From: Gossypium raimondii
Taxonomy: Eukaryota; Streptophyta; Magnoliopsida; Malvales; Malvaceae
Reading direction: 5' to 3'
Length of the DNA: 64,000 nucleotides
Assembly: GCF_025698545.1 (NCBI RefSeq)
Contig: NC_068565.1
Coordinates: forward strand, 7,378,001 to 7,442,000
The notes beneath the pieces were generated by a model. It was given only the letters and a program-made list of their open reading frames with translations. It made no database searches and was not told the DNA's origin. Positions 12,605 to 24,456 of this stretch are shown one piece after another (the stretch's first letter is position 1; the number at the start of each line of letters is the position of its first letter). A program made the translations under genes and the position numbers.

Positions 12605-12660
12605 GGATGGAAATGGCTCAACTCATATGTGGAGGTTGTCGAACATTGCGCCTTCTTTCA
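12605..12660 (+). pseudogene. LSD1-type zinc-finger exon fragment (second-motif type)
   Basis: After an AG acceptor (ATGCAG) the frame reads MEMAQLICGGCRTL and then loses the motif. In plant LSD1/LOL proteins, MAQLICGGCRTLLMY opens the second C-x2-C-R-x-L-L-M-Y zinc-finger motif; here the LMYTRGA part and the second CxxC pair are missing. It lies upstream of the exon that normally precedes it, so the order is inverted relative to the gene. It is a broken fragment, not a functional exon. Confidence 0.6.
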
Positions 12661-12839
12661 GTCAGATGTTTTTCACTATTAGTTTCATTTTCTTTTTTTC
12701 CGCTTGTAATTTCAGGAATTTGGAATGTTATGGATTTTACTATCATCTGTTTCATATTGAATTTTCAAACCAACATTATCCATTACAACTAGCACTTTGG
12801 AAAAATCATCTTTATTATGGCCCTTTTCAATGATTGCAG

Positions 12840-12944
12840 ATATGCAGAGCCAGCTTATCTGTAGTGGGTGTAGGAGCATTCTTCTTTATCCTAGAGGTGC
12901 TACCAGTGTTTGCTGTGCATTATGCAATACAATTACTCCCCCTG
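12840..12944 (+). pseudogene. LSD1/LOL-like zinc-finger first coding exon, captured fragment
   Basis: ATG at 12842 follows a TGATTGCAG acceptor. The reading [20 protein letters not shown]... continues with [13 protein letters not shown] to a GTACAC donor at 12945. It has the full LSD1 zinc-finger pattern: C-x2-C-R near the start, a LLYPRGA core, then C-x2-C. LSD1/LOL proteins are nuclear or cytoplasmic regulators of plant cell death with three such motifs; only this motif is whole. The second motif appears in broken form upstream and I found no third, so this is a captured partial gene. The 5' sequence from about 11900 looks like leader and intron DNA (pyrimidine-rich tracts, CAG/GT pairs). 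Confidence 0.65.
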
Positions 12945-13899
12945 GTACACTTCATTTCTCTTTCTTATCATTTACAAATGTAAAACCATTCATTGGTTTT
13001 TTGAAGTTGAGAGCAGTTGCTGGCTTTCAGTATAATGGACAATTGATGATCATTTCTGCTTGAAAATCAAGAGATATAGTTCATAAAGTTGTTATTTTTC
13101 TTTATGTTCTAAGTGGCCCTATCAATGTTTAGAGCATGGCGTAATAAAGAAACAGTGAAATCAAATTCATGGCAATTTGCTTGTATCAACTTAATGCTGC
13201 TTGTGTTAGAGATTTAGATGTTATGTTCTTGGATGATTGTTGAATATATTATTCGTTAGACATAGTCTGTTTTATAGTAGAATTTCTTGCTTTTATACTT
13301 GCTTCTTTATGTGAACTTGATTGTATAAGATAGATAACGACTGAGTTCAAATTATATGAGCACTCCAAACAAATCATAAACAATTTTTATGGTCTATAAC
13401 CATGCTCCATTTAAACTGTTGGAAATATGACTGTCATTGGCATAATTTATGTTCTTAATGGTAGTGTATGTGATGCGGAATTATGCAATTAGTTTTGAAT
13501 TTGCTCAACTGTTTAGTTTTTATGTTTGAGCTGCTTCTTGCTTCAGCTTTGTTAAGTAGTGTTTCTTGCTGCAACTTATAAGTTCAGGACAAGCTAAAAA
13601 ATCAACGAGCTTCAACTCTTCCATGATGAGAATTTTTCAGCATGGTCTTTTGCGTCAGATGTGCTATATCATGCCATGAACTTTAGCTTCATTTCTTTTA
13701 TGCAGTAGATATTGAGGGTTGTATATCTCACGATTGGTGTCATGATGTATTTATGTCTATTTCTACAGAGATAAAGAAGCTCCAAGATTAACTGAGAGTG
13801 GTTTCCAATTCTCGGTGTGCATCATGAAACTCATGGCCCTTTTGCCTCTTTTCTGGTTGTCTGTCACCTAAAATTACTTCTTATCTTTGTAATTTACAG

Positions 13900-13959
13900 T
13901 TGATGGATACAAATGCTCAGCTTTGGTATATTATCAGAGAGTATATCTCCAATTCAGAG
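13900..13959 (+). other. Possible exon of unrecognised origin
   Basis: A 60-bp open segment begins after TTTACAG and ends at GTATAT. It reads LMDTNAQLWYIIREYISNSE, which looks like an N-terminal helix. I do not recognise the family. It may be part of another gene fragment carried by the DNA element, or chance. Confidence 0.25.
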
Positions 13960-15159
13960 GTATATTTGATGAGATAATTATTGTGTTCTGCTTGGAACTT
14001 GTTTGTTAGAGCTATTGTGTTTTACTGTTGTTAAGTTCTTGAAGGAGAAATTGGCATGAATTTATTGTAAATTTTTATTTGTTATTGGTTTATTAGTATA
14101 TATTATCCTCTTAAATGTGAATGTACCCAAGGGGGTGTGACTGTGCGCATGCACTAAAGTAATAGCTTGTGTATTCTAGTGTGCTTGAGCATTAATAGCT
14201 ACTTTTAGTTCAAGGGAAAAAGATGCCATTTCCTATATGGGAAAAATAGAAATTGGCTCCTTGTCTTGGCCTTATACTGATAAGCTTGTACTTTATATAA
14301 TTGCTTTTTGATTTGTTGTCTTGCATGAAGTGATCTACTACACCTTCAATGGAGAGAATATTTGCTTAAAAGTATAGGACACAAATGATTAAATTGCAAA
14401 TTTTGGATATTGACTAATTTTAATTTAGAAAATTATATCATAACCTACTTTCCTTTTTCATTTTAAAAGAAGCATAGTTTACTAAGTTGAACTTATGGAA
14501 TTTAATAAAATAAGTTTATTTTATTTTATTATTAAAACATGTTATTTTTATAAGATTTAAGCTTAAATTTAATCAAAATGATATAGAAGAATGGTATAAG
14601 ATTGATATAAAATTAACATTCCAAAAAGAATATAGGAGATAAAATGTTAAGTTAGTTGAAATATAAAATTAAAATAACTTTACTCGGATGTAAATGAAAA
14701 ACTCTCATTACATAAATATATATATTGATGTATTTTATGGCTAAACAAAATCAGTCCATTGATTAGTCAAACAATTAATTAGTTTAGTATCCTGTATCTT
14801 CAAATAAAGTGGGGAATTATATATTTTATTAAATTATATTTAATAATAATTATTTTAAATTATATTTTCTAGTATTATATATTATGATTTTAGTAAATTC
14901 ATATAAGAATATTTAATATTAAGAATTTTATTAAATTATATATTTTAATTAAAATATATTTAATAATAATTATGTTAAAATATGATTATATTATTTATTA
15001 TTGATATTAATAATCTTATTAAAATTTAATAACAATAACAATAATCATTTACCTAAACAAATTTACGCTAAGGGTATTCTAGTCATTTTAGTTTTTTCTC
15101 TTATGCTATTACACCTCCATTCCATTCAACCAAACACAAGAATACTATTTCGCCTCTAT

Positions 15160-15275
15160 TCCATTACATTCAACCAAACAATTGAATTGTTATTACGCCT
15201 CTATTCCATTACGCCTCTATTCCATTATGCCTCTATTCCATTACACCTCTATTCCATTACGCCTCTATTCCAATA
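15160..15275. repeat. CGCCTCTATTCCATTA minisatellite near the element end
   Basis: A 16- to 17-bp unit (ACGCCTCTATTCCATT and close variants) is repeated about six times just inside the right terminal inverted repeat of the DNA element. Subterminal tandem repeats of terminal-like motifs are common in non-autonomous DNA transposons. Confidence 0.8.
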
Positions 15276-15793
15276 CAGCGAACCAAACGTGGCCTTAAAG
15301 TGTTGCTTCTTGTTTTTATTTTGAATCTCTCTCTTTTTTTTTTCATTCCAAAAATAAAAATCCCCTGTTACAATCGGTTTATCATGGCTTTTATACCCAT
15401 TTTTACAAGGTTTTTTAATCTATTTGTTGTCACTTCTTGTAGGCAAGTGGGTGAAGCGGTGGTGCAAAGTCTTGGCATGCAATGTGATGGCGGACATGTG
15501 GCGGCTGGGAGTCGAAGACCCTAGGTGCGGCGCACCTAGGGTTAGGTTTTCTTTTTTGTTTTTTTTTCTAAAAATGTTTTTTTTGGGCTGCTGGTTTTTT
15601 AATTTTTTGGGCCTGTTATTTTGGGTTTGGGTTGTTTTGGGCTGAGGTTTTGTTTTCTGATTTGGCCCATATTAGGCCTATTGTAATTTGGACTTATGGA
15701 TTGTTTTATCATTTTTGGTTTGTTTAGGTTTTATTGGGCCTGTATTTTGGACTCCTTTTTTATTTGTTTGGGCCCGGGTAAATTGGGCCTACA

Positions 15794-16481
15794 ACAAAGA
15801 GCTATAGAAGTCTAGTTGGTTGCCTGCTCTATTTGACAGCAATAAGGCCAAATATCATGTATGCAGTCAGCCTTCTATCGAGGTTCATGCATTGCTGCAA
15901 TGTTGCTCATTTTAAAGCTGCTAAAAGAGTATTAAGGTATGTCAAAGGGACCTTAAGCTATGGAGTGAAGTTTGCGATGGCTGAGGAGTTGAAACTGGTT
16001 GGCTATTTAGATAGTGACTGGGCAGGCTCAGTTGATGACATGAAGAGCACATCGCGCTATTTTTTTTTCACTCTAGGTTCAGGAGTTTTCTATTGGAGTT
16101 CTAAGAAACAACAAACAGTAGCTCAATCCACTGCAGAGGCAGAGTACATTGCAGTTGCTACTGCTGTTAATCAAGCCATTTGGCTTAGGAAGCTTTTGAG
16201 TGACTTGAATGCCGATCAAGAGAAAGCAACAGAGATCAAAGTGGATAACCAATCAGCTGTTGCTATTGCCAAGAATCCTGTATTTCATGGCAAGACCAGA
16301 CACTTCAAGATCAAGTATCATTTTATAAGGGAGCAGAATTGTCAAAGGAAGTCAATTTGATTCACTGTTGCTCGGAGGTTCAGCTTGCGGACATTCTGGC
16401 CAAGCCATTGGCTGTTACAAGATTTGAGTATTTGAGAAAAGAAATTGGAGTCTGCTGCTTTGTAGCCAAGGAGGAGTGTTG
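15794..16481 (+). pseudogene. Copia A pol remnant: end of reverse transcriptase and RNase H
   Basis: The frame opens in TKSYRSLVGCLLYLTA, the C-terminal part of Copia reverse transcriptase, and continues through DSDWAG and STAEAEYIA, typical of the RNase H domain, into a conserved VDNQSA...KTRHF stretch. A frameshift near 16330 moves the last segment (KEVNLIHC ... RKEIGV) into another frame, which ends in TGA overlapping the LTR start. Integrase, protease and gag are absent. Confidence 0.9.
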
Positions 16482-16850
16482 AAAGTTGTCAACAATGCAG
16501 TAGCAAGCAAATGTCCATTGTGTATTTTTGGTCATTAAACTTTTGTAACATGTGACTTTTGTTGGTTTGATTGTAACTTTTTGTTTTGCTAAGGATTAGT
16601 CAAGTACTTAGCTGATTTAGTAGCTTTTTAGCTTATTATTAAGCTGATTTTACTGCTTGGATACTAGCACAAGTTAAGCTTGTTTTCTTCCAATGTATTA
16701 GAACTACTTGTATACAAGGTGTATTGCTAATTCAAGCAATGAGATAAGTCAACTCTTTTCTCTCATCCAACATCCGTTTTTGCTTCTGTTTTTCATCTTT
16801 CAAACACAAGTTTTCTTGTTTTGATCTTTGGATGCTGTTTTAACTCAACA
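16477..16850 (+). mobile_element. Copia A 3' LTR
   Basis: 374 bp, from TGTTGAAAGTTG to AACTCAACA. It is preceded by a CCAAGGAGGAG polypurine tract and followed by the target duplication ACTAG. Its first 177 bp match 11380-11556. Confidence 0.9.
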
Positions 16851-17069
16851 ACTAGACTAGGTTGAAAGTAAAACAAGAAAAAACTGCATGGTTAAGTGCC
16901 AAAACATCTTTGTTGCTGCATTACTGACCATCGTTCAACATGATGACTACGCGACAGTCAGCAATGATGTAACAAATTATGTTCAAAGCAGCAACTTGTA
17001 ACCTTATTTTTTATTTTGACTCTCTTTTTTAATCTTTTGTCTTGTCCACGTGAAAGGAATTGGGTGTTT

Positions 17070-17240
17070 TCTGTTGAATAATGCTACTGAAACATCGCTA
17101 TTGTCAATTCTAGAAATGATGAAAAACATGGAAAAAGGAACAGGGATAGTTTTACTTTTCTAACTCCTTGCATCAATTATCTTTAAAATCAAAAATAAGT
17201 TATTAGGAGATGAAATGAAGCCTTCTGAATGGTGCTTCTT
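17070..17240 (+). pseudogene. S-domain receptor kinase copy 2, 5' flank and start codon
   Basis: The sequence resembles the 5' flank of copy 3 (about 39900-40070): CGCTATTGTCAATT, CTTGCATCAATTAT, AGTTATTAGGA and GAAGCCTTCT. It ends with ATG at 17229 and the first codons (MVLL), then Copia B begins at 17241. TTCTT at 17236-17240 is the left target duplication. The exon continues at 29260. Confidence 0.88.
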
Positions 17241-17715
17241 TGTTGGAGCTGAGAGCAACTAACAGCAAGTTTCAGCAAGAAACTTGAGTAGCAAGTGTCG
17301 TGACTTGCAGCAAAAACAAGCAGAAAACAAAGTAGAATTTTTAAAGTAAAGCAAAAAAAATGAAGAAAGTTTTTGAATGAAAACTTGATTACATTCATTC
17401 ATCATCAGAATGGCTTGAAGCCAATACATAAATCAAGCTTCTAGCTTGTCAAAATAGTAGGTTAACCAAAACAATACCTACCACCACTAAGTTTCCTAGT
17501 AAATTGGAATAATAACTTGTACAAATGAATAAAGTTGGTAAACAGCTCAATCACTATCAAGATTACATCAATTATCATCTTATCATAGTTCAAAATGAAC
17601 TAGATTACATTACATACAAAAAATACAAAATAAAGCTAAACATCCTTGCTTTCACGTGCAAACTGCTGCTTCTGCATGGTGGTCTTCAATGCTGCATGCT
17701 AACCACCTTTCAACA
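17241..17715 (-). mobile_element. Copia B 3' LTR (left in window)
   Basis: 475 bp. On the minus strand it starts TGTTGAAAGGTGGTTAGC, directly after the purine tract AAGGAGGAG (complement of 17716-17724), and ends CTCCAACA. It is nearly identical to 28782-29259 with scattered substitutions. Confidence 0.92.
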
Positions 17716-17769
17716 CTCCTCCTTGGTTAGCATGTTGCTGACTTCCATCTTCATTCTTAAGCTTTGAAA

Positions 17770-19896
17770 CCTTGAAACATTAAGAGGTTTTGTTAAAATA
17801 TCAGCTAATTGTTCATCAGAACTGTAATGAACCAGTTTTACTTAATGAGCTTGTTACATTTCTCGAACTGCATGACGCTTAATGTTAAAGTGTTTTATCC
17901 TCCCATGAAAGAACAGGGTTATTTGCAATTGCAACAGCCGATTGGTTGTCACACATTATCTCTGTTGCTTCCTCTTGTTCAAGGTTGAGGTCGATTAGAA
18001 TTTTTCTAAGCCACATGGCTTGATTAACAGCTACAGCAACTGCTACATATTCTGCTTCTGCAGTAGATTGACCAAGCAGTGCTTGTTTTTTTAAACTCCA
18101 ACAAAATACTACTGAGCCAAGATTAAAAAAATAGCCTGAAGTGCTTCTCAGATCGTCTATCGAGCCAGCCCAATCACTATCACTGTAACCAACCAATTTC
18201 AAGTGTTTTGCCTTGGTATACAGCATTCCATAGCTCAAGGTTCATTGTAGCAATGCATGAACCTTGAGAGTAAGCTCACAACATACATTATGTCTGGTCT
18301 AGTGGCAGTTAGATATAATAAACAACCAACTAGACTCCTATAAGTTGTCTCACACATTGGTTCAAAAATACCTTGACTCGATAGCCTGTCTCCAACAACA
18401 ATTGGTGTGCTGGTGGCTTTGCAATTCTCCATTGAAAATTTGTTGAGAATTTTCATGGCAAAGGTCTTTTGACTTAGCCAAATTCCTTTGTTTGATTGAG
18501 TTACTTCCATGCCTAAAAAATAGGTCATCAACCCCAAGTCTGACATTTCAAAATGCTGTTGCATTTTGCTTTTGAAACTGATCAGCATCTCTTGATCTCC
18601 TCCTGTCACCAATAGGTCATCGACATATAATGACACAATGAGTTGAGTTTCTGCCTTGGTCTTTTTGACATACAAGGTTGGCTCGCTTATGCTCCTCTCG
18701 AATCCTAAACTGATCAAATAATTGTCAATTATGCTATACCAAGCTCTTGAAGCCTGCTTCAAGCCATACAAGGCTTTGTTCAGCTTGTATACCATTTCTT
18801 CCTTGCCAGACACCTTGAAGCCTTGAGGCTTCTCCATATAAATCTCTTCTTCAAGGAATCCATTGAGAAATGCTGACTTTACATCAAGCTGATGTATTTT
18901 CCATTGCCTTAGTGCTGCAAGTGCAACTAACAATCTGATAGTGTCAAGTCTGATCCATACCTCTGACTAAAGCCTTTGACAACTAACCTTGCCTTCAATT
19001 TGTTCAAGCTACCATCAGCATTTTGTTTAACTCGATAAACCCATTTAACTCCAATGATCTTCCTGTTTACTGGTCTTTCAACTAGAGTCCAGGTTTCTTT
19101 TCAATCATGCTGATCTCTTCTATCATTGCCTGCTTCCAACCTTACTGACTTTCTGCCTCTTCAAAGCAACTTGGTTCTGCAATGGCCACCTGAGCTCTTT
19201 CATAAACGTCAACCAATGATCAAGTCCCTCTGACTGGTTCATCATCAATATCCATTTCAAATGTATCTTGATCAGTTTCAACTTGATCTGATGCAAGATC
19301 CTCAGTTACAGCCTTTGGTTCTTTTTTATCCAAGTTCCAACATGCCTTCTCATTGAACATTACATCTCTACTCACAAGGAACTTGTTTGTAGAGGGTTCC
19401 AGAATTCTGTAGCCCATTTTAATTGTGCTATAGCTTATCAAAATCCCTGCTTGAGCCCTTTTATCCAGCTTTCCTATTTTCACAGCTGGAACTTGTGCAT
19501 AACACATGCAACCAAAGGTTCTGAGATGAGCCAGTGATGGCTTGAATCCAAACCAAGCTTCAAATGGAGTCTTCTGAGCTAGGGCCTTGGTTGGAAGTCT
19601 ATTTTGGAGATAGACTGCATTGTTTACTGCCTCAGCCTACAAGGTTTTAGGCAGATTTTTTTCAAACAGTAGACATCTTGCCATGTTCATCAAACTTCTA
19701 TTTTTTTCTTTCACTGACCCCATTCTGTTGAGGTGTATACACATTGGTCAGCTGGTGTTTGATGCCTGCATTCTCACAGTAGGCTTGAAATTGAGCTGAG
19801 GTATACTCAATTCCATTATCTGACCTTAGTGTCTTAAGTTTACAGCCAGCTTCAGTTTCCACAGTAGCTTTAAACTTTAAAAACACATGTGCCACT
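17770..19896 (-). pseudogene. Copia B pol, downstream half (integrase C-part, reverse transcriptase, RNase H)
   Basis: From high to low coordinate: an integrase tail with TPQQNGVSERKK (to 19698), the post-integrase segment (19507-19220), reverse transcriptase (18933-18235) with the catalytic YVDDLL box and an LDVKSAFLNG motif, and RNase H (18238-17885) with DSDWAG and STAEAEYVA. The pieces lie in at least three frames, with stops between them. The upstream half of pol is at 27048-27608, on the other side of the Gypsy insertion. Confidence 0.92.
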
Positions 19897-19901
19897 TCTG
19901 A

Positions 19902-21078
19902 TGTAACACCCCTTACCCGAGACCGTCACCGGAATCGAGTACGAGATGTTATCCAATCTAACTTACCAATTCGGAGCATAAAAATTTGCTTTTAAAATTA
20001 AATTCACTGTTCACAACAAAACTGTCCACCTGCGCGACTGTCACTAATTTACTTATAACTCAAGTTACGAAATTCAAAATTTAAATCCATAAATTTTCTC
20101 TGAAACTAGACTCATATTCCTACTTAACATAAAATTTTCAGAATTTTTGAATTAGCCAATTAGTACAGTTTATTCATTAAAGTATCCCCTGTTTCACATT
20201 TCGATGTGTCCGACCTCTTGGCACTAAAAATAAATTATCTCATTGCACGTAATTTATATAAGGTTATCGTTTGTTTCTTTTTAACATAGGCTCACTAAGA
20301 AATCTATACATATAAATTATGACCCATAATTATTTCTTCACAATTTATAATGATTTCCAAAGTCAGAACAGGGGACTTCAAAAATCATTCTGACCCTGTC
20401 TCACTAAAATTCAAATATCTCAAAATACAGAATTCCTTTGCGTACACCGTTTCTTTCATATAAAAATAGACTTGATAAGGTTTAATTAAATATATAATTC
20501 ACTCTCTAATTCCATTTCTAATATTTATGGTAATTTTTCACATTCACGTCACTGCTGCTGTCAAAGAAACTGCTTCTTTGTATTAGCTACCATTTACACA
20601 TACATAATACCAAAACATAATCTTTACTACCCATTTCAATAGCTAATCTTAGCCATATCATATGAACATACTCAAAATGATTAAGACTCTATACATGCCA
20701 TAGTTTAAACATTTTGAAAAGCACATAATACCAAGATGATTATGATAGTGTGATACGAGCTCCGACGATCCCCAATTCGACCAATCACTATAAAACAAAG
20801 GAAAAGAAGAAAGGTGTAAGCTACTAATAGCTTAGTAAGTTACATGTAAACAATAATTACTCATTTAATAATTAACACTTTTAACATATAACTAATCAAA
20901 ACATTTCCTAGCAATTTCAATCACTTACACATGCACAATCTTGCCAATTCACTTGCATATACATTTTCACACAATATTTCAATCAATCAGTAACTAATAA
21001 AAATTTATAAAATTAAACTATTTCACTTCGGATTTGTGGTTACGAAACCACTATTCCGATCTATTTCGGGCTATCACA
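19902..21078 (-). mobile_element. Gypsy 3' LTR (left in window)
   Basis: 1,177 bp. Read on the minus strand it starts TGTGATAGCCCGAAATAG and ends GTGTTACA, preceded by a purine tract (AAGGGGGGAGAA). The two LTRs differ by a few percent by eye. Confidence 0.92.
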
Positions 21079-21164
21079 ATTCTCCCCCCTTAGGGGTTTT
21101 CGTCCCCAAAAATCTTACCAGTGAATAAGTTGGGATACTGTTTCCTCATAGCCTCCTTGGTTTC

Positions 21165-22472
21165 TCATGTTGCCTCTTCCATCCCATGTCGTTGCCATAA
21201 CACTTTTACTAAAGCAATTTCTTTGTTTCTCAACTGTTTCACTTCTCGTGCCAAGATTCGAATTGGTTCTTCTTCGTATGTCATATCCGATCGAATTTCC
21301 ACTTCAGTAGGTGAAATCACATGCGATGGGTCCGATCGATATCGACTCAACATAGAAACATGAAACACATTATGAATTCTTTCCAATTCCGGTGGTAAAG
21401 ACAATCGATAAGCCACTGGACCAATTCTTTCTATCACTTCATACGGACCAATAAATCTTGGACTTAATTTACCTTTACGGCCAAATCTCAAAATTTTCTT
21501 CCATGGAGACACTTTCAAAAATACTTTATCACCCACTTGAAACTCAATCTCTTTTCTTTTCAAATCCGCATACGACTTCTATCGATCCGATGCAGCTTTC
21601 AAACAATCACGGATTATCTTCACTTTTTCTTCAGTTTCTTTTACCAAATCGACTCCATGTAACTGATTTTCATTAAGTTCAGTCCAATATAATGGAGTCC
21701 GACACTTTCGTCCATACAACGCTTCATAAGGTGCCATTTTTATGCTCGATTGATAACTATTATTATATGCAAATTCCACCAAAGGTAGATATCTTTCCCA
21801 ATTACCTTCAAATTCCAATACACAACATCTCAACATGTCTTCGAGTATTTGAATTACTCTTTCAGACTGTCCATCTGTTTTGGGGTGAAATGCTGTACTA
21901 AAATTCAATTTAGTACCTAATGCCTCTTGTAATTTCTTCCAAAACCTTGAAGTAAACCGTGGATCTCTATCAGATATAATAGACATAGGCACACCATGTA
22001 ATCGGACTATCTCAAAGAATATACAATTCAATTAACTTGTCAAGTGAAAACTCATTCGCGACAGAATGAAATGAGCCGACTTAGTCAATCGATCAACTAT
22101 AACCCAAATTGAGTCTTTCTTTTCTGGTGACAATGGCAATCCGGAAACAAAATCCATAGTAATTCTATCCCACTTCCACTCGGGCACCATAATAGGTCAA
22201 GTAACCTCAAGATACTTGGTGTTCACTTTTACTTGTTGGCACGCAAAACACTTTGTCACATACTCGGAGATATCCCGTTTCATACCCGGCCACCAATATA
22301 ATTTCTTCAAATCATTGTACATTTTTACACTACCGGGGTGAACTGCCAAACGACTATCATGTGCTTCCTGCAAAATTTTCTGAATTAAATCAACATTTTT
22401 CGGAACACATATTCTGTCATGAAACATTAAACATCCATCTGAATCAATCCGAAAATCAGAATTATCGTCCAC
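21165..22472 (-). pseudogene. Gypsy integrase and C-terminal chromodomain-type tail
   Basis: Three segments in one frame. 22472-22197 has the zinc-binding HPGSVKMY...KCFACQQVK region. 22031-21579 has the catalytic core, with SDRDPRFTS and DGQSERVIQ. 21563-21165 is the GPY/F tail with PRFIGPYEV. Stops separate the segments. Integrase would insert the cDNA, and chromovirus tails target chromatin. Confidence 0.92.
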
Positions 22473-22478
22473 TGCACA

Positions 22479-24354
22479 CTAAGTCTTTCTTCTTTGCAAT
22501 TCATTATCCACTTCTTGAGCCTCACAAATTTCTTGAAGAAACAATGGTCTAGCTTTTAACTCTGCAAGCAATGATCCATCTTCAGTCAATGTTAATCTCG
22601 TATTCAAAGCTCTCAAAGCAAAGAGGGACTTTCTGCTCAAAGCATCAACAACTATATTGGCTTTTCCTGGATGATAATCTATCACAAGTTCATAATCTTT
22701 CAACAATTCCAACCATCTTCGTTGCCGCAAATTCAGATCTTTTTGTGTCATAACATATTTCAAACTTTTATGATCTGTAAACACAACATTTCTCACCATA
22801 TAAATAATGACGCCAAATCTTCAAAGCAAAGACAATAGCAGCCAACTCTAAATCATGGGTAAGATAATTTCGTTCATGCGGTTTCAACTGTCAAGAAGTA
22901 TACGCTATCACTTTTCCTTCTTGCATCAATACACATCCGAGCCCATTTAACGACGCGTCACTATAAACAACAAATTCCTTTCTTGACTCAGGTTGCACTA
23001 ACACTGGTGCCTCAGTTAAACACTTCTTTAATTTCTCAAAACTTTGTTGACACTCCTCAGTCCATTCGAACTTAACATCTTTTTGCAACAATTTTGTCAT
23101 CGGTGAAGCTATCATCGAAAAACCTTCTACGAATTGACGATAATATCCGGCTAAGCCTAGAAAACTCCTAACTTCAGATACATTTCTTGGAGGCTTCCAT
23201 TCAACCATTGCTGATATCTTATTCGGATCCACTTGAATGCCATCTCCCGAGACAGTATGCCCCAAAAATCCCACTTCACTGAGCCAAAATTCACTTTTGC
23301 TAAATTTAGCAAACAATTTCTCTTCTCACAGAGTCTGTAGCACAATTCTTAAATGTTCGGCGTGCTCAGCTTCACTTTGGGAATAAATAAGAATATCATC
23401 TATAAACACCACCACAAATTTATCCAAATAGGGCCGAAAAATCCGATTCATCAAATCCATAAAAATAGCTGGAGCATTAGTCAGACCAAAAGGCATTGCA
23501 AGAAACTCATAGTGACCATACCGGGTTCTGAAAGCAGTCTTTGGCACATTTGACTCTTTAACTCTCAATTGGTAATATCCGGATCTCAAATCAATTTTGG
23601 AAAACACTATGGCATCCTTTAACTGATCAAACAAGTCATCTATTCGGGGCAATGGATACTTATTCTTTACTGTCACTTTATTAAGTTGACGATAATCAAT
23701 ACACAATCACAATGTTCCATCCTTTTTCTTCACAAATAGTACGAGAGCACCCCATGGAGAGTAACTTGGTCTTACGAATCCTTTATCCGTCAACTCTTGT
23801 AATTGCACTTTTAATTCTTTTAATTCAGTTGGTGCCATTCTGTAAGAAGCAATCGATATTAGAGCAGTACCTGGCATTACTTCAATACCAAACTCTACTT
23901 TTCTAATCGGAGGCAAACCTGGCAACTCTTCTGGGAACACATCTAAATATTCACATACCACTGGCACTGATTCGATCTTTATCTCAAACACTTTTGTATT
24001 CAACACATAAGCAAGATATGCTTCACAACCATTTTTCAAACATTTCTGAGCAGACATGGTAGAAATCACAACTGGCATCACATTTGACTTATCTGTTTCA
24101 ACCCGAAGAACTGTACCAGTACTACACTTCAACTCAAGAATTTTCTGACTACAATCTATCTTGGCCTGATGTAATGTCAACCAATCCATTCCCAAAATAA
24201 CATCAAATTCATCAAATGGAAACAACATCAAGTTGGCAGGGAAACACTGACCTTGTATCATCAAAGGACAATTTTTGCATATTTTATCAACTATCACATG
24301 CTCGCCTAAAGGATTCGACACTTTAATCACATACTCAGTCAATTTAACACACAC
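22479..24354 (-). pseudogene. Gypsy protease, reverse transcriptase and RNase H
   Basis: 24354-23707 holds the aspartic-protease end (FDVILGMDWL) and the lead-in to reverse transcriptase. 23706-23326 holds the reverse transcriptase core ([30 protein letters not shown] with the DD pair). 23316-22891 holds thumb and early RNase H ([19 protein letters not shown]). 22799-22479 holds the RNase H end ([15 protein letters not shown]). A frame change lies between 22891 and 22799, and a stop at about 23707 separates the first two blocks. Confidence 0.93.
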
Positions 24355-24456
24355 ATTATTTATCAGACACTAAATTCATACATACATACGAGTGAGTAGA
24401 ACCAGGATCAATCAATGCAAGAACATTAGTGTCGTAAAGAGAAAATATACCAGTGA

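Larger units (their letters stand above)
11766..15294. mobile_element. Putative PIF/Harbinger-like DNA element carrying host gene fragments
   Basis: The ends form imperfect inverted repeats: CACCATGTTCGGTTGGGTGT on the left, and GGCCACGTTTGGTTCGCTGT on the right read on the minus strand, matching at about 22 of the first 30 bases. Both sides carry TTA (11763-11765 and 15295-15297), as expected of the 3-bp target duplication of PIF/Harbinger. Subterminal sequence is rich in ATTACGCCTCTATTCC-type repeats on the right and a second GTTTGGTTCGTTGTATTG on the left. No transposase was seen, so it would be non-autonomous. It carries LSD1-type zinc-finger exon fragments and flanking intron-like DNA, as Pack-type elements do. 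A hAT origin is an alternative. Confidence 0.5.
11557..15793 (-). mobile_element. LTR-type fragment replacing the Copia A interior
   Basis: Outside the nested DNA element, two segments (11557-11762 and 15298-15793) share GC-rich, CCGGCG-containing sequence. The right edge, read on the minus strand, starts TGTAGGCCCAATTTACCCGG, which looks like an LTR start. The left edge at 11557 has no LTR terminus, and no target duplication is visible. I read it as a truncated LTR or solo LTR that joined the Copia element together with a deletion. Family not determined. Confidence 0.45.
11380..16850 (+). mobile_element. Copia A: gutted Ty1/Copia retrotransposon with TSD ACTAG
   Basis: The element begins TGTTGAAAGTTG at 11380 and ends AACTCAACA at 16850. 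It is flanked by the 5-bp repeat ACTAG (11375-11379 and 16851-16855), which marks it as one insertion event. The 5' LTR survives only as 11380-11556. Copia sequence resumes at 15794 in the last part of reverse transcriptase, followed by RNase H, a polypurine tract (AAGGAGGAG) and the 3' LTR. The 4.2 kb between is foreign: an LTR fragment with a DNA transposon inside it. Gag, protease, integrase and most of reverse transcriptase are gone. Confidence 0.88.

Noticed and set aside
15300..15645. Open frames in the LTR fragment
   Set aside because: They read through T-rich LTR sequence and have no homology I recognise.
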